From NCBI GenBank assembly GCA_946493765.1, contig CAMMAZ010000026.1, positions 1 to 35,538 on the forward strand: a DNA stretch of 35,538 nt. The letters are read 5' to 3'. Source of the DNA: an uncultured Clostridia bacterium (GTDB lineage: Bacteria > Bacillota > Clostridia > Oscillospirales > Acutalibacteraceae). Below, in pieces: positions 15,485-22,916 of this stretch (positions within the stretch are counted from its first letter, which is position 1; each line of letters begins with the position of its first letter). Position numbers and translations under genes: made by a program. The notes under the pieces are model-generated. The model was not told where the DNA came from, did not search any database, and saw only the letters and a list, made by a program, of their open reading frames with translations.

Positions 15485-16747
15485 ATGCAACAGGATTTTT
15501 TCCCATTTTCAGAAGAATTAAAAACGCTTTGTGCACAGACGGAAAAGGATGCCGCCGCAAATTTTGCGCACATCGAATCGGTCACGGAATACAACCAGAA
15601 CAAAGTGCTAAAGGCGTTTATTGACAACCATGTTTCGGAATCCATGTTCGCCGCCTCCACCGGCTACGGTTACGACGACCGCGGTCGTGATACCTTGGAG
15701 AAGGTTTTCGCGCAGATTACCGGCGCACAAGACGCGCTGTTCCGGCATAACTTTGTTTCCGGCACGCATACCATTTCCACCGCGCTGTTCGGCGTGCTGC
15801 GTCCCGGTGATACCATGCTGTGTGTGACCGGTACGCCCTACGACACGCTGCACGGCGTGATCGGACTAAGCGACGGGCGCGGCAATTTAAAGGAATTCGG
15901 CGTTTTATATGAGCAAATCGAGATGCAAAACAACCAAATCGACGCGGCGGCAGTTGAGGAAAGGCTGAAAAAAGGATTTGTCAAACTTGTTTACATCCAG
16001 CGTTCCCGCGGCTATGCACTGCGCGATTCCCTGTCGGTCGACGCGATCGGGAAGATCGCACAATTGGTACATACCGTCAGTCCCGAAACGATTGTGATGG
16101 TGGACAACTGCTACGGCGAATTTGTGGAAACCAAAGAGCCAACACAGGTCGGCGCGGATATCATTATGGGTTCGCTGATCAAAAATCCGGGCGGCGGCAT
16201 CGCCCCCTGCGGCGGTTATATCGCGGGGCGGCAGGATCTTGTGGAACTTTGCGCCTGCCGGCTTACCGCGCCGGGACTCGGCAAGGAAATCGGCGCGACG
16301 CTCGGTCACACCAGAGAACTTTTCATGGGTCTTTTCAACGCCCCGCACGTGGTCGGTGAAGCGCTCAAAACCGCCGTTTTCGCCGCCGGACTGTTTGAAA
16401 AGCTCGGCTTCTGCGTTTCTCCGAAATCGACCGATATCCGCGCGGATATCATCCAGACGATCGTTTTAAAGTCCGCTAAGGGACTGGTTTCGTTTTGCCA
16501 GGGGCTGCAAAAAGGTTCTCCTGTTGACGCTTTTGTGAACCCTGAACCTTCGGATATGCCCGGTTATGACAGCCAGGTCGTCATGGCAGCGGGCGCATTC
16601 ACGCTCGGCGCTTCCATCGAATTATCGGCGGACGGACCGCTGCGCGAACCGTATGCCGCATGGCTGCAGGGCGGACTCAATTATCACAGCGGCAAAACCG
16701 GCATTCTGCTTGCCGCACAATCGATGAAAGATGCAGGTCTCTTCTAA
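15485..16747 (+). CDS. Methionine gamma-lyase family / aluminium-resistance protein
   Basis: The 420-aa product belongs to the PLP-dependent family annotated as methionine gamma-lyase-like or aluminium resistance protein. Signatures are an N-terminal NKVLKAFIDNHVSESMFAASTGYGYDDRGRDTLEKVFA, GAQDALFRHNFVSGTHTISTALFGVLRPGDTML, and VMVDNCYGEFVETKEP. The PLP-lysine region is IIMGSLIKNPGGGIAPCGGYIAG. It lies 2 bp after the GNAT gene and ends at a clear terminator, closing the murD run. The physiological substrate is not established for the family; the aluminium-resistance name is historical. Confidence 0.9.
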   Translation: MQQDFFPFSEELKTLCAQTEKDAAANFAHIESVTEYNQNKVLKAFIDNHVSESMFAASTGYGYDDRGRDTLEKVFAQITGAQDALFRHNFVSGTHTISTALFGVLRPGDTMLCVTGTPYDTLHGVIGLSDGRGNLKEFGVLYEQIEMQNNQIDAAAVEERLKKGFVKLVYIQRSRGYALRDSLSVDAIGKIAQLVHTVSPETIVMVDNCYGEFVETKEPTQVGADIIMGSLIKNPGGGIAPCGGYIAGRQDLVELCACRLTAPGLGKEIGATLGHTRELFMGLFNAPHVVGEALKTAVFAAGLFEKLGFCVSPKSTDIRADIIQTIVLKSAKGLVSFCQGLQKGSPVDAFVNPEPSDMPGYDSQVVMAAGAFTLGASIELSADGPLREPYAAWLQGGLNYHSGKTGILLAAQSMKDAGLF

Positions 16748-16797
16748 AACCGGGCAGCCATACCGGTGTTTTCAAAAGCTGTATTTAACATACATTT

Positions 16798-16829
16798 AAA
16801 ACCGGCTTCATGCCGGTTTTAATTTTTTT
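16798..16829 (+). terminator. Intrinsic terminator of the murD run
   Basis: A 9-bp stem, AAAACCGGC/GCCGGTTTT (16798-16806 with 16812-16820), is followed by AATTTTTTT. It separates the run from the corA promoter just downstream. Confidence 0.88.
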
Positions 16830-16832
16830 AGG

Positions 16833-16861
16833 TTGCAAAATCTGAGCAAAATTGATATAAT
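16833..16861 (+). promoter_or_regulatory. Sigma-A promoter of corA
   Basis: The -35 is TTGCAA (16833-16838) and the -10 is TATAAT (16856-16861), with a 17-bp spacer. It lies about 240 bp before the corA start, leaving an unusually long leader. Confidence 0.8.
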
Positions 16862-16867
16862 AAAAAT

Positions 16868-17107
16868 AGTTGGTTTTATGTTGACAAATCCAACTTAAAG
16901 CCAGCTGCAAAAGCAAGAATCCTGCAGCTGGCATTGATAAAAAGGCATGGAAATGCAAATAATCTTTATAAAAAGGCAGGTGGACACACTGATGAATCCA
17001 GAACCTTCTATTCCTCGAAGTAGCAGGCTAAACGTTTACAAATCTGCAGGCACAGCTGTGTCCTTTCATTGCTGCGCCCTCTGAACAAATGACAAAGGGG
17101 GATTCCC
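16868..17107 (+). promoter_or_regulatory. Structured 5' leader of corA with alternative pairings
   Basis: Hairpin 1 is a weak GTTGG/CCAAC stem (16869-16873 with about 16889-16894). Hairpin 2 is a perfect 10-bp GCCAGCTGCA/TGCAGCTGGC stem (16900-16909 with 16923-16932). Further down, CCTTT-CATT (17062-17070) can pair with AATG-(AC)-AAAGG, which includes the start of the corA Shine-Dalgarno AAAGGGGG. TGTGTCC (17057-17063) can instead pair with GGACACA (16982-16988) at the small ORF's ribosome binding site. The two helices share bases 17062-17063, so they compete. I could not match the leader to the M-box or another known riboswitch. Confidence 0.55.
16992..17084 (+). CDS. Candidate MgtL-like leader peptide upstream of corA
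   Basis: A 30-codon ORF begins ATG 16992 with AGGTGG (16978-16983) at 8 nt spacing, and ends TGA 17084, 23 nt before corA. The first 17 residues are MNPEPSIPRSSRLNVYK, then a 13-residue tail with two cysteines. The enterobacterial leader peptide MgtL of the Mg2+ transporter gene mgtA reads, as I recall it, [17 protein letters not shown]. Ungapped, five positions are identical (M1, P3, P5, R12, L13) and several are conservative (D/E, T/S, L/V, F/Y, R/K). MgtL senses low Mg2+ because its proline/acid-rich start makes elongating ribosomes unstable or slow. Here it precedes a CorA transporter in a Firmicute. Translation is not proven; the frame is also open upstream to an ATG at 16947. Confidence 0.55.
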   Translation: MNPEPSIPRSSRLNVYKSAGTAVSFHCCAL

Positions 17108-18043
17108 ATGATTTCTTTTTTCAAAACCATCAACAACTGCATTTGCCGGATCGAGGAGTATGAACCCGGCTGCTGGGTCAATGTCATTGCGCCGGACAGC
17201 AGCGAAATAGAACTGCTCAAAACCCAGTTTCAAATCGAATCGGAATACATTCTTTCTTCCCTTGACGAAGAGGAAAGCTCGCACATTGAAAGCGAGGACG
17301 GACACACTTTTATTATCTTCGACGTGCCGTGTGTGGACAATGATGAGGATAATCTGGTCTATAACACCATGCCGGTCGGCGTGATCGTCACCGCCGATAA
17401 CGTCATCACCATCACCAGAACCGATAATCCCGTTTTGATGGATTTTTCCGAAGGTGTTGTTAAAAATGTGCAGACTGCGCATAAAACCCGGTTTGTGCTG
17501 ATGATGCTGTTTCGCATGGCGACCCGTTTTCTGCAATACTTAAAGCAGATCGACCGCTATTCCAGCAATCTGGAAACCAAACTGCGCCGTTCGATGAAAA
17601 ACAAGGAATTGGTGCAGCTGCTGGATCTGGAAAAATCGCTGGTTTATTTTCAGACCTCTTTAAAAGGCAATGAAATGACCGTTTCCAAAATCACGCGCGG
17701 GCGATATATCAAATTATATGAAGACGATCAGGATTTATTGGATGACGTTTTGATCGAACTCAAACAGGCGATCGAAATGAGCAACATTTATTCATCGATC
17801 CTTTCCGGAACGATGGATGCGTTCGCGTCGGTCATTTCCAATAACCTCAACATCGTCATGAAGGTGCTGACTTCCATCACCATTTTGATGGCGATCCCAA
17901 CCATGATCTTCAGCTTTTACGGGATGAATATCGGGTCCAACACCGGTCTTCCGTTTGCGACCAATCTGATTTTCCCGTCTATCATCACCGTTGTGGCAAC
18001 ACTGGCGGTCGGCATTATCCTTTACAAGAAAAATATGCTTTGA
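17108..18043 (+). CDS. corA: CorA-family divalent cation (Mg2+) transporter
   Basis: The 311-aa product has a large cytoplasmic N-terminal domain (residues 1-250, acidic, alpha/beta then long helices such as KNKELVQLLDLEKSLVYFQTSL). Two C-terminal membrane helices follow: VLTSITILMAIPTMIFSFYGMN and LIFPSIITVVATLAVGIIL. The signature Y-G-M-N lies at the end of the first helix, followed by the loop IGSNTGLPFATN in place of the proteobacterial MPEL loop. CorA works as a pentamer, gated by cytoplasmic Mg2+. Some homologues prefer Co2+ or Zn2+, so the substrate is inferred. The Shine-Dalgarno AAAGGGGG can be masked by the leader, consistent with regulated translation. Confidence 0.92.
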   Translation: MISFFKTINNCICRIEEYEPGCWVNVIAPDSSEIELLKTQFQIESEYILSSLDEEESSHIESEDGHTFIIFDVPCVDNDEDNLVYNTMPVGVIVTADNVITITRTDNPVLMDFSEGVVKNVQTAHKTRFVLMMLFRMATRFLQYLKQIDRYSSNLETKLRRSMKNKELVQLLDLEKSLVYFQTSLKGNEMTVSKITRGRYIKLYEDDQDLLDDVLIELKQAIEMSNIYSSILSGTMDAFASVISNNLNIVMKVLTSITILMAIPTMIFSFYGMNIGSNTGLPFATNLIFPSIITVVATLAVGIILYKKNML

Positions 18044-18101
18044 TCTTACAGCCGGTATTATTTTTGCCGGCTGTCCCGCTTTGCAAAGGAGGCTACATAG
18101 C

Positions 18102-18833
18102 ATGAAACTACTGATTGTCCGGCATGGCGATCCGGATTATTCGATCGATTCTCTAACCGAAAAAGGTTTTCGTGAAGCTGAGCTGTTAAGCGATCGGCTC
18201 GCCAAAATATCCATTGATGAAATCTACTGTTCCCCGCTGGGACGCGCGATGGATACCGCAAGCCCTACACTCGATAAACGCCGGCAGGACATGATTATCG
18301 TTCCCTGGCTGGAGGAATTCAACTATGCGCGGATCACCGATCCGGAAAACAAAGAAAACACCAAACAAATCTGGGATTTTACGCCGGGTTATTTTGTAAC
18401 GCAGGATTTATTATTTGATAAAGACAACTGGCAAAACGCACCGGCGATCAAAAATTTTCCCGCTGTTTTTGACGCTTACAGAACCGTCTGCGGCGGGGTG
18501 GATTCGGTTTTATTAAAACACGGTTATCGCAGATCGGGTAACCTCTATACCGCGCAGGCAGGCAGCCATGACACGGTGGTTTTCTTCTGCCATTTGGGTG
18601 TGCAGTGTGTGATCCTTTCTCATCTGCTCGGCATCTCTCCCGTTTTGTTGGCGCAGAATTTCTTTATTGCGCCGACCGGTGTGACAACGCTGATCACCGA
18701 AGAACGCAAAGCCGGTATCGCATCGTTTCGCTGCCAGGCGATGGGAGATATTTCGCATTTGTATGCAGCCGGCGAGGAACCTTCCTTTTCCGGGCGTTTT
18801 TGTGAATGTTACACCGACCAAACACGACATTGA
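18102..18833 (+). CDS. Histidine phosphatase superfamily protein
   Basis: The ATG at 18102 has AAAGGAGG upstream, giving 243 aa. It opens with LLIVRHGDPDYSIDSLTEKG, the R-H-G motif whose histidine forms the phospho-enzyme intermediate. It continues with EIYCSPLGRAMDTA (the usual second arginine segment) and VVFFCHLGVQCVILSHLLG, where the second catalytic histidine sits. The family includes phosphoglycerate mutase-like phosphatases of many substrates; none can be chosen here. It is placed between corA and a secreted amidase, 58 bp after corA, with a GC hairpin (18048-18074) between. Confidence 0.88.
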   Translation: MKLLIVRHGDPDYSIDSLTEKGFREAELLSDRLAKISIDEIYCSPLGRAMDTASPTLDKRRQDMIIVPWLEEFNYARITDPENKENTKQIWDFTPGYFVTQDLLFDKDNWQNAPAIKNFPAVFDAYRTVCGGVDSVLLKHGYRRSGNLYTAQAGSHDTVVFFCHLGVQCVILSHLLGISPVLLAQNFFIAPTGVTTLITEERKAGIASFRCQAMGDISHLYAAGEEPSFSGRFCECYTDQTRH

Positions 18834-18855
18834 TTCGGACAAAGGAGCAACTGTA

Positions 18856-19911
18856 ATGAAAAAATCAGGTTTAAAAATAACTGCTTTGGTGTCTGCCGCC
18901 GTTTTAACGCTGTTTTGCGCGGCTGTGCCCGCTTTTGCACAGCAGGAAACAGAAACCCAGGATATTTTAAAACCGGAAAACTATGTGGTTGAAGACGCAA
19001 TCGATTATGCGGATACTTACGCGCTGGATTACAATCCGGATTATGCAAATTTCAATTCGATGGGCGGCGACTGTGCAAATTTTGTGGCGCAGTGCCTGTT
19101 TGCCGGCGGTCTTACGATGGACGAATCGTTTTATTACAACAGTTTCAATGACCGTTCCGCATCCTGGATCAGCAGTACAAAACAGCTTTCCTATTTAACC
19201 GGGAAAGCGGTTGTGCTTTATAATCCGGACACATCCCAAATCTATCCGGGCAACCCGATCTATTACTTTGATGAAGACGGCGACGTCGTACACACCGCCA
19301 TTTGCGTCGGTTATGATGAAAACGACATGCCGATCGTCAACGCACATAACAACGACCGGTATCATGTCAATTGGCAGCTGGGCGGCGAAGCCTATTGGAC
19401 TGCTTATGCAACGGTGTTGCTCAACAATCCGGATGACATTCAGGATACCGGCTATTTAAAAGAACAGTGGATTGTCACGACCGACGCGCTGAATTTTCGC
19501 ACGGGACCGGAAACCTTTTTTGATGTTTACGGCACCATCCCCAAAGACACGATCCTGACCGTGACGGAAAAATTTCAGGCTGGTACTGGGCTTTTGTGGG
19601 GTAAAGTGAAGTACAACGAAAACACCGGATGGATTGCTTTACAATATGCGCAGCCATATGATAACGGCGGCAACAGTGGTGAAAATCCAGCTCAACCCCT
19701 GTTAGGCGATGCAAACGGTGACGGTAAGATCACCGTGGCCGATGTGATGCGTATTCGCATGTATGTCGCGGAACTGATCGGAGATCATGATCTGGATTTT
19801 TCGGCTGCCGACGTTACCCGAGACGGGAAGATCACCGCCGCGGATGTAATGCGCATTCGCATGTATGTTGCAGAACTGATTTCTTCTTTTGATACACCGT
19901 CACAAATTTAA
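18856..19911 (+). CDS. Secreted amidase-domain protein with SH3 and type I dockerin
   Basis: The start ATG at 18856 has AAAGGAG upstream, giving 351 aa. A signal peptide (KKSGLKITALVSAAVLTLF..AVPAFA) probably ends near residue 35. The putative amidase domain (about 50-195) has the catalytic-type Cys in GGDCANFVAQCLFAGGL, a His in VVHTAICVGYDEND, and HNNDRYH. An SH3-like segment follows (WIVTTDALNFRTGPETFFDVYGTIP ... GWIALQYA). The C-terminus is a dockerin with two Ca2+-loop/helix repeats: GDANGDGKITVADVMRIRMYVAEL and ADVTRDGKITAADVMRIRMYVAEL. The second loop has Thr where the first has Asn. It probably binds or trims peptidoglycan at the cell surface and docks to a cohesin; no cohesin gene is in the window. 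Confidence 0.85.
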   Translation: MKKSGLKITALVSAAVLTLFCAAVPAFAQQETETQDILKPENYVVEDAIDYADTYALDYNPDYANFNSMGGDCANFVAQCLFAGGLTMDESFYYNSFNDRSASWISSTKQLSYLTGKAVVLYNPDTSQIYPGNPIYYFDEDGDVVHTAICVGYDENDMPIVNAHNNDRYHVNWQLGGEAYWTAYATVLLNNPDDIQDTGYLKEQWIVTTDALNFRTGPETFFDVYGTIPKDTILTVTEKFQAGTGLLWGKVKYNENTGWIALQYAQPYDNGGNSGENPAQPLLGDANGDGKITVADVMRIRMYVAELIGDHDLDFSAADVTRDGKITAADVMRIRMYVAELISSFDTPSQI

Positions 19912-19962
19912 CCTGTAATTGTTGTGCAATCTGCCGTTTTTTTTAAAATGCGAAAATAGCGG

Positions 19963-20006
19963 TTTCATTTCGATGTGAACTGTGCTATACTGGCACCGAA
20001 ATGAAA
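19963..20006 (+). promoter_or_regulatory. GH30 promoter flanked by a 10-bp inverted repeat
   Basis: The -10 TATACT (19986-19991) sits between perfect inverted arms TTTCATTTCG (19963-19972) and CGAAATGAAA (19997-20006). The arms are centred 34 bp apart, over the -35 region and the early transcribed region. The -35 itself is poor (TTTCAT). This geometry fits a repressor, or an activator, that binds both arms of the gene for a sugar-degrading enzyme. Confidence 0.5.
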
Positions 20007-20028
20007 ATATTTCAAAGAGGTGTTGCAC

Positions 20029-21378
20029 ATGTTTGAAAATGAAATTTATCGTTCACAAAAGGACAGCGCGGCATATTTAAAAAGCCAGCCGTCCTTAAAA
20101 TTTGAACACGATCCGACTGCTGAAAATAAGGTTCTGAATATCTATAAAGACCTGCAATATCAGGAAATCGAAGGCTTTGGCAGTGCGCTGACCGACGCTG
20201 CAGCCGAAAATTTCGGAAAAATGAGCGAAAAAACAAAAGCGGCGTTTATCAAAGCCTGCTTTGATCCCAAAGATGGTTTAGGGCTTAATTACTGCCGCTG
20301 CCATATCAATTCCTGCGACTTCTCGGCAACAGGCTATACCTATACAGAAGAAAACGACACGTCTTTATCTTCCTTCTCAATTGCGCATGACGAAAAATGG
20401 ATTATCCCCATGATCCAGGCCGCGCAAAAGGCATCCAACGGAGAATTGAAGCTCTTGGCTTCTCCCTGGAGCCCGCCCGCCTGGATGAAGGATAACAAAG
20501 ATATGCTGCACGGCGGCAAACTGCTCCCTGCGTTTTACAGCACATGGGCGGATTATATCGTGCGTTATCTGCAGGAATATGCGCAGCGCGGTGTTGACAT
20601 TTCCGCGATCACCGTCCAAAACGAATCCATGGCGGTGCAAACGTGGGAAAGCTGTATTTACACGGCAAAAGAACAAGTTTTGTTCGTTCGCGATTATTTA
20701 AAACCCGCGCTGAAAAACGCTGGACTGCAAACAGAAATTTTCATCTGGGATCATAACCGTGAGCATATTGTCGACTGGGCGTTGGCTTTAAAAGAAATTC
20801 CCGGCGGCGTTGACTGTGTGGACGGTATCGCATTTCACTGGTATTCCGGTGAGCATTATCAAGGCCTGCAAATGGCGCATGAGCTTTGTCCGGATCAAAA
20901 ATTATTTGCTACCGAATTTTGTTTTGGTATGCATCCCGGCAAACCGCTGGCAAGTTTCGACGAGGGCGCGCGCTATGCACACGACATGATTCACAATTTT
21001 AACAACCACATGCGTGCAACAATGGATTGGAACCTGATTCTGGATGAAGACGGCGGCCCTTACCATGCGCGTGGCGGCGGTTGCAAAGCGCCCTTGCATT
21101 ATGACACCAAGTCTGACACGCTGATGTTTGGCGCGACTTACTATGCAATCGCACATTTCAGTAAATTTGTCGCACGCGGCGCGCGTCGGCTTGGTACTAC
21201 CTCCTATTCCGCCGACATCGATATCGCCGCATTTTTGAATCCGAATGGCGATATTGTCGCGGTTGTGCTCAATCGAAGTGATAAGCCGGTTGAAGATCTG
21301 CTTTTGCGAATTGGGGATATGGCCGCAAAAACAGAGTTGCCAGCGCATTCTTTATCAACGATGGTCATTCACCCTTAA
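20029..21378 (+). CDS. Glycoside hydrolase family 30 enzyme
   Basis: The chosen start is ATG 20029, six bases after AGAGGTG, giving 449 aa; GTG 20020 is an alternative. The catalytic acid/base is probably Glu199 in AITVQNESM, and the nucleophile Glu296 in LFATEFCFG. Other GH30 traits are the opening EIEGFGSALTDAAAENF, LLASPWSPPAWMKDN, and IAFHWYSGEHY. A beta-sandwich tail ends at HSLSTMVIHP. No signal peptide is seen, so it probably acts inside the cell on imported glucosides or related sugars. Substrates in GH30 include glucosylceramide, beta-1,6-glucan and xylan-derived sugars; the subfamily cannot be fixed here. Confidence 0.9.
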   Translation: MFENEIYRSQKDSAAYLKSQPSLKFEHDPTAENKVLNIYKDLQYQEIEGFGSALTDAAAENFGKMSEKTKAAFIKACFDPKDGLGLNYCRCHINSCDFSATGYTYTEENDTSLSSFSIAHDEKWIIPMIQAAQKASNGELKLLASPWSPPAWMKDNKDMLHGGKLLPAFYSTWADYIVRYLQEYAQRGVDISAITVQNESMAVQTWESCIYTAKEQVLFVRDYLKPALKNAGLQTEIFIWDHNREHIVDWALALKEIPGGVDCVDGIAFHWYSGEHYQGLQMAHELCPDQKLFATEFCFGMHPGKPLASFDEGARYAHDMIHNFNNHMRATMDWNLILDEDGGPYHARGGGCKAPLHYDTKSDTLMFGATYYAIAHFSKFVARGARRLGTTSYSADIDIAAFLNPNGDIVAVVLNRSDKPVEDLLLRIGDMAAKTELPAHSLSTMVIHP

Positions 21379-21404
21379 AATCCGCTTGTTGTTTAAAATA
21401 TTTC

Positions 21405-21446
21405 AGAAGTTTTCGTCCGCTTTAAAGACGGGCGAAAACTTCTTTT
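21405..21446 (+). terminator. Intrinsic terminator after the GH30 gene
   Basis: The arms AGAAGTTTTCG and CGAAAACTTCT form an 11-bp stem around a 17-nt region, followed by TTTGTT. Confidence 0.75.
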
Positions 21447-21474
21447 GTTATCATAAAACAATTTTCAGGTTAAC

Positions 21475-21512
21475 AAAAAACGCTGTTTCAAAATTTTGAA
21501 ACAGCGTTTTTC
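21475..21512. terminator. Long bidirectional terminator palindrome
   Basis: A near-continuous palindrome, AAAAACGCTGTTTCAAAA/TTTTGAAACAGCGTTTTT, lies between the convergent GH30 and lipoprotein genes. Its A- and T-tracts can serve either strand; on the minus strand it follows the stop of 21524-22708. Confidence 0.85.
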
Positions 21513-21523
21513 TATTCTCCGCA

Positions 21524-22708
21524 TTAACCGGCTGTTGTAACAGTAGCTGCCATAGTGGTCGTTGTACCATAATCGATCTTACTCGGTTTATAGAAATTAA
21601 TCGCACTTTCATTTTGTGTAACTTTCAAAGCTTTTGCCGATTCGGTGACATCATCTGAAAAATCATCATAACACAAAACACTCACAGCTATGTCAGAAAG
21701 CATTTCCACATAGTACGGATCAGTGGCAACTTCCTGCCGGACAACCAACACATAGGCGTCGTCAAACTTTTCAACGGTCGGTTCGCCGGCTTTCAATTCA
21801 CGATAGTCGTCATAATAAGCGCTTTCATAATACTGCGAATAATACTCTCCGAAATAATCCGCGGTATCTTCCCCGCCATACAAAGAAGCATACGGATCTT
21901 TTGCTTCAGATTTTTGCGATAAATCCGATCCGTTATAATCAATATAAATCTCGCTGAAGCTCTCCCCCGCCTTCAGACGATCGGCATAACCGTTGAGCTT
22001 CTCTTCCGCTTCTTTCTTTTCAGTATCCGACAACGTGGTGCTTTCTCCATTCTCATCCGTTTCGGTCAATGGAATAATGATCTCATCCACCAAAACGAAA
22101 TTATCCTCAATCGCCTTGTCAATTTCATCTTTAGCCGGACGTTTCGAGCCCGCGTCCTGATTTTGCTCAGTCGGCGTTTCGTTTTCATCCGGTTCATTAT
22201 AATAAAAACTATAAATCTGATCTTTTTTATAGCTGTTTTCATTGAGAAGCTTAAAACTGCTCAGTGAGATGCCGTTGGGTTCAAAATAATCCTGTGCGCC
22301 GTTTTCCCAACTGGTTTGTGCATTGGAATCAATGGAATCCAGCGTTTCTTGGTCGATCTCAAGACCCAGTTTATCAAAAGTCAGTTCCACATAAGCAAAA
22401 TCCTGACTATATTCCATTGCTTTGTCCTTGACCCATGTTTCATAATCTTTGTCATCCAACGTCTGCGATTCATAATCGATATTGCTCAAATCCGCATTTT
22501 CATCTTCCGACAACTGCTCATAGACCTGCGAACGAAAATCGCTGTCCGCCATCATGACCTGATAAAAATAAATCGCGGACCGCATTTCATATTGGTTTTC
22601 GCCGTCGCTGAAAGTGACCGCGATTTCATCTTTGGTGCGGCAGGCGGCAAACGACAGGGCGATCACGCCCGCGAGCAGGCCTGCAACCAGACTCTTTATC
22701 TTTGACAT
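21524..22708 (-). CDS. Acidic lipoprotein, SurA/PrsA foldase-like
   Basis: The ATG at 22708 with AGGAGGAAAAGAAA upstream gives 394 aa; a longer frame from 22786 lacks a site. The start is a lipoprotein signal with lipobox LSFAAC (Cys23). The mature part is very acidic, rich in Tyr/Ser/Asp/Glu, with helical stretches. DSDFRSQVYEQLSEDENADLS ... DYETWVKDKAMEYSQDFAYVELTFDKLGLEID resembles SurA-N domains of PpiC-type foldases. A centre such as LNGYADRLKAGESFSEIYIDYNG looks like the parvulin helical insert, though a full PpiC catalytic core is not obvious. It ends in a Thr-rich tail (TTTTMAATVTTAG). Its role is likely folding or assembly of exported proteins; this is tentative. Confidence 0.7.
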   Translation of the reverse strand: MSKIKSLVAGLLAGVIALSFAACRTKDEIAVTFSDGENQYEMRSAIYFYQVMMADSDFRSQVYEQLSEDENADLSNIDYESQTLDDKDYETWVKDKAMEYSQDFAYVELTFDKLGLEIDQETLDSIDSNAQTSWENGAQDYFEPNGISLSSFKLLNENSYKKDQIYSFYYNEPDENETPTEQNQDAGSKRPAKDEIDKAIEDNFVLVDEIIIPLTETDENGESTTLSDTEKKEAEEKLNGYADRLKAGESFSEIYIDYNGSDLSQKSEAKDPYASLYGGEDTADYFGEYYSQYYESAYYDDYRELKAGEPTVEKFDDAYVLVVRQEVATDPYYVEMLSDIAVSVLCYDDFSDDVTESAKALKVTQNESAINFYKPSKIDYGTTTTMAATVTTAG

Positions 22709-22765
22709 TTTCTTTTCCTCCAAAATCATTGTTGTGAGACACAACAAGAAAACTGTTACTAAAAA

Positions 22766-22794
22766 ATTATACACCATAAAAAACAAAAAGTCTA
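22766..22794 (-). promoter_or_regulatory. Promoter of the lipoprotein gene
   Basis: On the minus strand the -35 is TAGACT (22789-22794) and the -10 is TATAAT (22766-22771), with a 17-bp spacer, about 58 bp before the start. Confidence 0.65.
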
Positions 22795-22849
22795 TAATAA
22801 CTTCACAAGAATTTAAGAATGATTTGTAAAAAATCCTTCAAAATTTCCG

Positions 22850-22878
22850 TTTACAATGTTTTTCCTCTATGCTAAAAT
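22850..22878 (+). promoter_or_regulatory. Promoter of the shikimate kinase operon
   Basis: The -35 is TTTACA (22850-22855) and the -10 is TAAAAT (22873-22878), with a 17-bp spacer, about 38 bp before the TTG start. Confidence 0.65.
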
Positions 22879-22916
22879 AAAAATAAAATGTATTGTATGT
22901 AGGGAGAGATAAACCT

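Noticed and set aside
16947-16991. Longer 45-codon version of the corA leader ORF starting at ATG 16947
   Set aside because: The frame is open, but the purine-rich stretch sits directly against the ATG; ATG 16992 has properly spaced AGGTGG and gives the MgtL-like start.
16868-17107. M-box Mg2+ riboswitch in the corA leader
   Set aside because: The conserved M-box core sequences and three-way helix order that I know could not be found; the leader's features fit a small ORF with local hairpins better.
18048-18074. Hairpin ACAGCCGG/CCGGCTGT as the corA terminator
   Set aside because: The stem is good but no T-run follows; the Ts lie in the loop. It may only stabilise the 3' end of the transcript.
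19915-19945. Terminator after the dockerin gene at the T8 run
   Set aside because: There is a T-run (19937-19944), but no convincing stem immediately before it.
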